Shown here: positions 13,752 to 16,844 of the stretch, piece by piece
Numbering within the stretch: the stretch's first letter is position 1
How the letters are laid out: each line of letters begins with the position of its first letter
Origin: Qingrenia yutianensis
GTDB lineage: Bacteria; Bacillota; Clostridia; UMGS1810
Assembly: GCF_014385105.1 (NCBI RefSeq)
Contig: NZ_JACRTE010000025.1
Span: 1-16,844 of the forward strand
Direction: 5' to 3'
DNA length: 16,844 nt
The notes under the pieces: model-generated
Told to the model about the DNA's origin: nothing
What the model saw: only the letters and a program-made list of their open reading frames with translations
Database searches by the model: none
Made by a program: the position numbers and the translations under genes

Positions 13752-16553
13752 ATGTTTGAAAATAATTTTGAAATTAACAAAGGAGCGAAAAAGAGCAGTA
13801 TTATTGCAATTATCGTAATTGCTCTCATAGCTGCGGCGGTTTTCGCGTTTTCGCTTTATGTAAAATACCTTTCGCTTCTTGAAATCGGCGCTAAATACGT
13901 CAGCGTGTTTTTCACCAATCTGGGCGTAAAAGCCATTGCGCATATAGCAAGCTTTCTGCTGATTTTTGTGCTTTTTTATGCGTCTACATTTGCGGTGGAC
14001 AAAATCAGCCGTCCCATTGACGGGATTTTGTCAAAGTGGCTCAAAAGCACATGGGTGAAAATTGTGTTAAGCGTCATACTTTCGATTTTCGCAAGTGCGT
14101 ACGTCAGCGAAACGATATACGAAACGTACCTTCTTTTTGCGCACAGCAAGGAGTTCGGCATACTTGATCCGTTTTTCGGCAAAGACATCGGGTATTACAT
14201 ATTTACCCGACCGTTTCTTGCGTCGCTGGTAAACAGTGTTTTGTCGGTATGGCTTGTGGTTACAATATACTGTTTTGCCATTTATGCGGTCAATTTTTCG
14301 GTGAACGAAACTATGGATTTGCGCTGTCTTGCAAAGGACAAAGCGACGGTTATTCACAATATTGTCAACGTTGTAATTTATTTTACGCTCAAAGCGTTTA
14401 CCTATAAGTTTAAGTCACAGGAGATTTTGTATTCCGAATTTGCCGGCGTTTCGGGCGCGGGATATACCGATATTTACGTTTGGTTTAATTTTTACAAAAT
14501 CGCGCCGTATCTGCTTTTGACCATTGTTGCGCTCGCGATTGTTTTTCTTTTAAAGGCGAAATACAAGCCGATGATTTTCACCGTTGCCGTTTATCCCGTG
14601 ACGATTATTGCGGTGTCGCTTGTGTCGTTCTACGTTCAGAAATTTGTCGTTGACCCCAACGAATATACAAAGGAAAAACCGTATCTTTCGTATAACCTTG
14701 AATTTACAAAACAGGCATATAACATAAAAGACGTTATCACCGCTGAATTTTCGGCGGACAATAACCTTACCGCGCAGGATATTGAGGAAAACAAAGAGGT
14801 TTTAAACAACGTCCGCATTACCGATTTCGGCTCTACGCTCACCGCGTACAATGCGCTTCAGGGAATAAGGGATTTTTACACGTTTTTCGATATTGACATC
14901 ACAAAATACGATATAAACGGCACTCCCACGCTTGTTATGACCGCACCGCGCGAAATAAGCCAGAGCAAGCTTAAGGAGAGCAATCAGAACTATACAAACA
15001 GAATTTTCAGATATACCCATGGTTTCGGCGCGGTTATGAGCCCGTTAAACCGCGTGACGAGCGAGGGACAGCCCGAATTTTTGGTGAGCAACATTCCGCC
15101 CGTTTCAAAAAACGGCGCGCCCAAAATCAAACAGCCGAGGGTTTATTACGGCGAAACCGCGGACAAAGACGATTATGCGGTTGTTAACACGGCGATAAAG
15201 GAAATCGACTATCTTGAGGGTGCGTCGGACAAAGAATTTCAATATGACGGAAACGGCGGTTTAAAGCTCGGATTTTTAAATAAAGTGATTTTTGCGCTGG
15301 ATAAATTCGACTATCATATTTTGGTGTCAAATTATATCACAAGCGACAGTAAAATTCTTATCAACCGCAATGTTGCGGACAGAGTGCGCAAAGCGGTGCC
15401 GTTTTTAACGTTCGATTCCGACCCGTATCTTGTGGTGGACGGAAACGGAAATTTAAAATGGATTTTGGACGGTTACACAACGTCGGAATACTATCCCTAT
15501 TCGCAGAGCTGCAACGGAATAAATTATATCCGCAACTCTGTTAAGGCCGTTGTGGACGCATATAACGGCGATGTCAGCGTCTACCTTATGGACAGAACCG
15601 ACCCGATTATACAGTGCTATATGGACATTTACCCCGGCGTTATTCTCGACGAGGAATTTCCGGCGGATTTGAAGGAGCATATCGTTTATCCCGAATATCT
15701 TTTCAAAATTCAGTCGCAGGTTTACGGAAAATATCATGTTGAAAGTGAGGATTCGTTCTATAACCGTTCGGACGAATGGGTTTTCGCGACCGAAAAATAT
15801 ATAAATGAGTCCAAAAGCATAGCGCCGTATTACAATCTTTTGAAGATAGACGAATTTCCCGAAAGCGACTGCAATTTTGTGGTTATGATACCGTATACCT
15901 TGAACGGCAAGGAAAATATGACGTCGTGGCTGGCGGCAAGCTGTGATTACGAAAACTACGGGCAAATGGTGTGCTACCGTTTCCCCAAGGGCAAAAATAT
16001 ATACGGAACACAGCAGATTGAGTCGCGTATCGACAACGACCCGACCATTTCAAAGGAGCTTACGCTTTGGAGTCAGGGCGGTTCAAATGTGATACGCGGA
16101 AACACGCTCGTTGTGCCGATTAAGAATTCGCTCCTTTATATTGAGCCTATATATATCACATCATCAAGCGCGGAAAGCAGTATTCCCGAGCTTAAAAAGG
16201 TTATCCTCGCATATGACGATAAGGTTGTTATGGAGGATAATCTCGGCGATTGTTTGAGTGCGGTGTTTAACATTCCGAGTGATGTTGCCGAACTGCAAAA
16301 CGGCCCGAACGGTGTAAATTATAATGTTTCTGATGACGCGTTGAACGCGATTATAGCGCGCCTTGTCGAAAATTACGACGCATTGAGCGTTGCGAGCAAG
16401 GACGGAAACTGGGTTGCGTTCGGCGAGAAAATGGCGGCGCTGTCGAAAAATATCGGCGAACTTGAAAGCTACAGCGGCAATACATCTGCGTCCGATACAA
16501 ACCAAACCGATAATACCGCAGAACAGGATAATTCGGAAAATGTAACAGAGTAA
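13752..16553 (+). CDS. UPF0182 family membrane protein
   Basis: A 933-residue protein of the UPF0182 (COG1615) family. The N-terminal third holds about seven membrane helices (about 17-38, 61-82, 102-118, 153-180, 200-214, 246-267, 274-298). Characteristic blocks are DPFFGKDIGYYIFTRPF at 139-155 and DPNEYTKEKPYLSYNLEFT at 301-319. The remaining 600 residues form a large soluble region, probably outside the cell. The last 30 residues are a polar Asn/Asp/Glu/Ser/Thr tail that is likely disordered. The length fits the family (about 900-1000). Biochemical function is not known. The ATG has GGGGGA 7 nt upstream and its own promoter; it is divergent from the BofC-C-like gene. Confidence 0.9.
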   Translation: MFENNFEINKGAKKSSIIAIIVIALIAAAVFAFSLYVKYLSLLEIGAKYVSVFFTNLGVKAIAHIASFLLIFVLFYASTFAVDKISRPIDGILSKWLKSTWVKIVLSVILSIFASAYVSETIYETYLLFAHSKEFGILDPFFGKDIGYYIFTRPFLASLVNSVLSVWLVVTIYCFAIYAVNFSVNETMDLRCLAKDKATVIHNIVNVVIYFTLKAFTYKFKSQEILYSEFAGVSGAGYTDIYVWFNFYKIAPYLLLTIVALAIVFLLKAKYKPMIFTVAVYPVTIIAVSLVSFYVQKFVVDPNEYTKEKPYLSYNLEFTKQAYNIKDVITAEFSADNNLTAQDIEENKEVLNNVRITDFGSTLTAYNALQGIRDFYTFFDIDITKYDINGTPTLVMTAPREISQSKLKESNQNYTNRIFRYTHGFGAVMSPLNRVTSEGQPEFLVSNIPPVSKNGAPKIKQPRVYYGETADKDDYAVVNTAIKEIDYLEGASDKEFQYDGNGGLKLGFLNKVIFALDKFDYHILVSNYITSDSKILINRNVADRVRKAVPFLTFDSDPYLVVDGNGNLKWILDGYTTSEYYPYSQSCNGINYIRNSVKAVVDAYNGDVSVYLMDRTDPIIQCYMDIYPGVILDEEFPADLKEHIVYPEYLFKIQSQVYGKYHVESEDSFYNRSDEWVFATEKYINESKSIAPYYNLLKIDEFPESDCNFVVMIPYTLNGKENMTSWLAASCDYENYGQMVCYRFPKGKNIYGTQQIESRIDNDPTISKELTLWSQGGSNVIRGNTLVVPIKNSLLYIEPIYITSSSAESSIPELKKVILAYDDKVVMEDNLGDCLSAVFNIPSDVAELQNGPNGVNYNVSDDALNAIIARLVENYDALSVASKDGNWVAFGEKMAALSKNIGELESYSGNTSASDTNQTDNTAEQDNSENVTE

Positions 16554-16556
16554 ATA

Positions 16557-16590
16557 TTTAAGCCCTTCTTTGTTTTAAGAAGGGCTTAAA
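16557..16590 (+). terminator. Hairpin after the UPF0182 gene
   Basis: A 14-bp perfect stem (16557-16570 with 16577-16590, core AAGCCCTTCTT) with a 6-nt loop begins 4 nt after the stop codon. The tail TTAAAATAG has no strong U-run, so it may be a terminator or an RNA-stabilising 3' end. Confidence 0.6.
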
Positions 16591-16597
16591 ATAGTGC

Positions 16598-16643
16598 GAC
16601 TGATTTTTTATGAAATAAAAAAGTCAGAACAAGCAAAGCTTGT
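16598..16643. repeat. Direct repeat copy 1 (46 bp, two potential hairpins)
   Basis: This copy is 44/46 identical to 16799-16844, 201 bp away. It contains an AT-rich hairpin (TTTTTTAT, loop GAA, ATAAAAAA, closed by GAC/GTC) and a perfect hairpin ACAAGC-AAA-GCTTGT (16629-16643). Confidence 0.85.
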
Positions 16644-16732
16644 CCGAAAATAACAAAGCTAACCAAATTTATATTTGCCGATGTAGAACACCCCGAAAAA
16701 AGGTGTTAGCGACTGCGAGCCGTAAATGAGCG

Positions 16733-16744
16733 CGCTTGCAAGCG
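16733..16744. repeat. Palindrome CGCTTGCAAGCG
   Basis: A perfect 12-bp palindrome lies in GC-rich sequence between the two 46-bp direct repeats. It could be part of a larger repeated intergenic unit. No function is assigned. Confidence 0.5.
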
Positions 16745-16798
16745 AATAGGCGAACCGAGCGAGCATTTTTTCGGAAAAGGAGGGACAGCGGAGCGGGT

Positions 16799-16844
16799 GA
16801 CTGATTTTTTATGAAATAAAAAAGTCGGAACGAGCAAAGCTTGT
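16799..16844. repeat. Direct repeat copy 2 (46 bp, may continue past window end)
   Basis: Two A-to-G differences from copy 1 (16827 and 16832). The second falls in the stem of the short hairpin and turns an A-T pair into G-T, which still pairs in RNA. The repeat reaches the last base of the window, so its true length is unknown. Confidence 0.8.

Noticed and set aside
16598..16844. CRISPR array.
   Set aside because: Only two copies are seen, 201 bp apart, with internal hairpins and a spacer far longer than CRISPR spacers; no cas genes are present.

Overview
The window looks like a chromosomal segment of an anaerobic, fermentative, Gram-positive bacterium of class Clostridia. The basis is moderately low GC, strong GGAGG-type ribosome binding sites, GTG and TTG starts, near-consensus sigma-A promoters, pyruvate formate-lyase, a pyrophosphate-type phosphofructokinase, 'copper amine oxidase N-terminal' (stalk) surface proteins, and relics of sporulation-type genes (SpoIIID-like, BofC C-terminal-like). 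No species is claimed.

Layout. 1-2000 is a decayed accessory region on the minus strand. It holds two TnpV-type transposon proteins (one nearly complete, one truncated), a 48-residue remnant of the sporulation regulator SpoIIID, and a membrane-protein-like ORF broken over three frames. 2082-4271 (+) is a 729-residue secreted protein with SH3-like segments and two C-terminal stalk domains; it has a clear promoter and a very strong terminator. 4355-4830 has no supportable gene but several inverted repeats. 4831-6561 (-) is an ammonium channel fused to a C-terminal PII domain, preceded by a consensus promoter and a leader with an intrinsic terminator (attenuator-like). 6808-9755 (-) is the pflB-pflA operon, with a 12-bp palindrome in its promoter spacer. 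9907-13147 (-) is a probable four-gene operon: phosphofructokinase, azlC, azlD and a small stalk-domain protein with a long K/E/D/T/S linker. 13203-13610 (-) encodes a small membrane-anchored BofC-C-like protein. 13752-16553 (+) encodes a UPF0182 membrane protein. 16554-16844 is intergenic and holds two 46-bp direct repeats 201 bp apart; the second copy is cut by the window edge.

How the genes work together. The core is central and nitrogen metabolism. Phosphofructokinase feeds glycolysis, PflB/PflA turn pyruvate into acetyl-CoA plus formate without oxygen, Amt-PII takes up ammonium under built-in PII control, and AzlCD exports branched-chain amino acids. The two stalk proteins and the UPF0182 protein are envelope components of unknown role.

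I did not find a clearly new defence or mobile system. The most noteworthy items are the Amt-PII fusion whose T-loop lacks the uridylylated tyrosine, the terminator placed just after a consensus promoter in its leader, the truncated spoIIID, and the structured direct repeats at the right edge.
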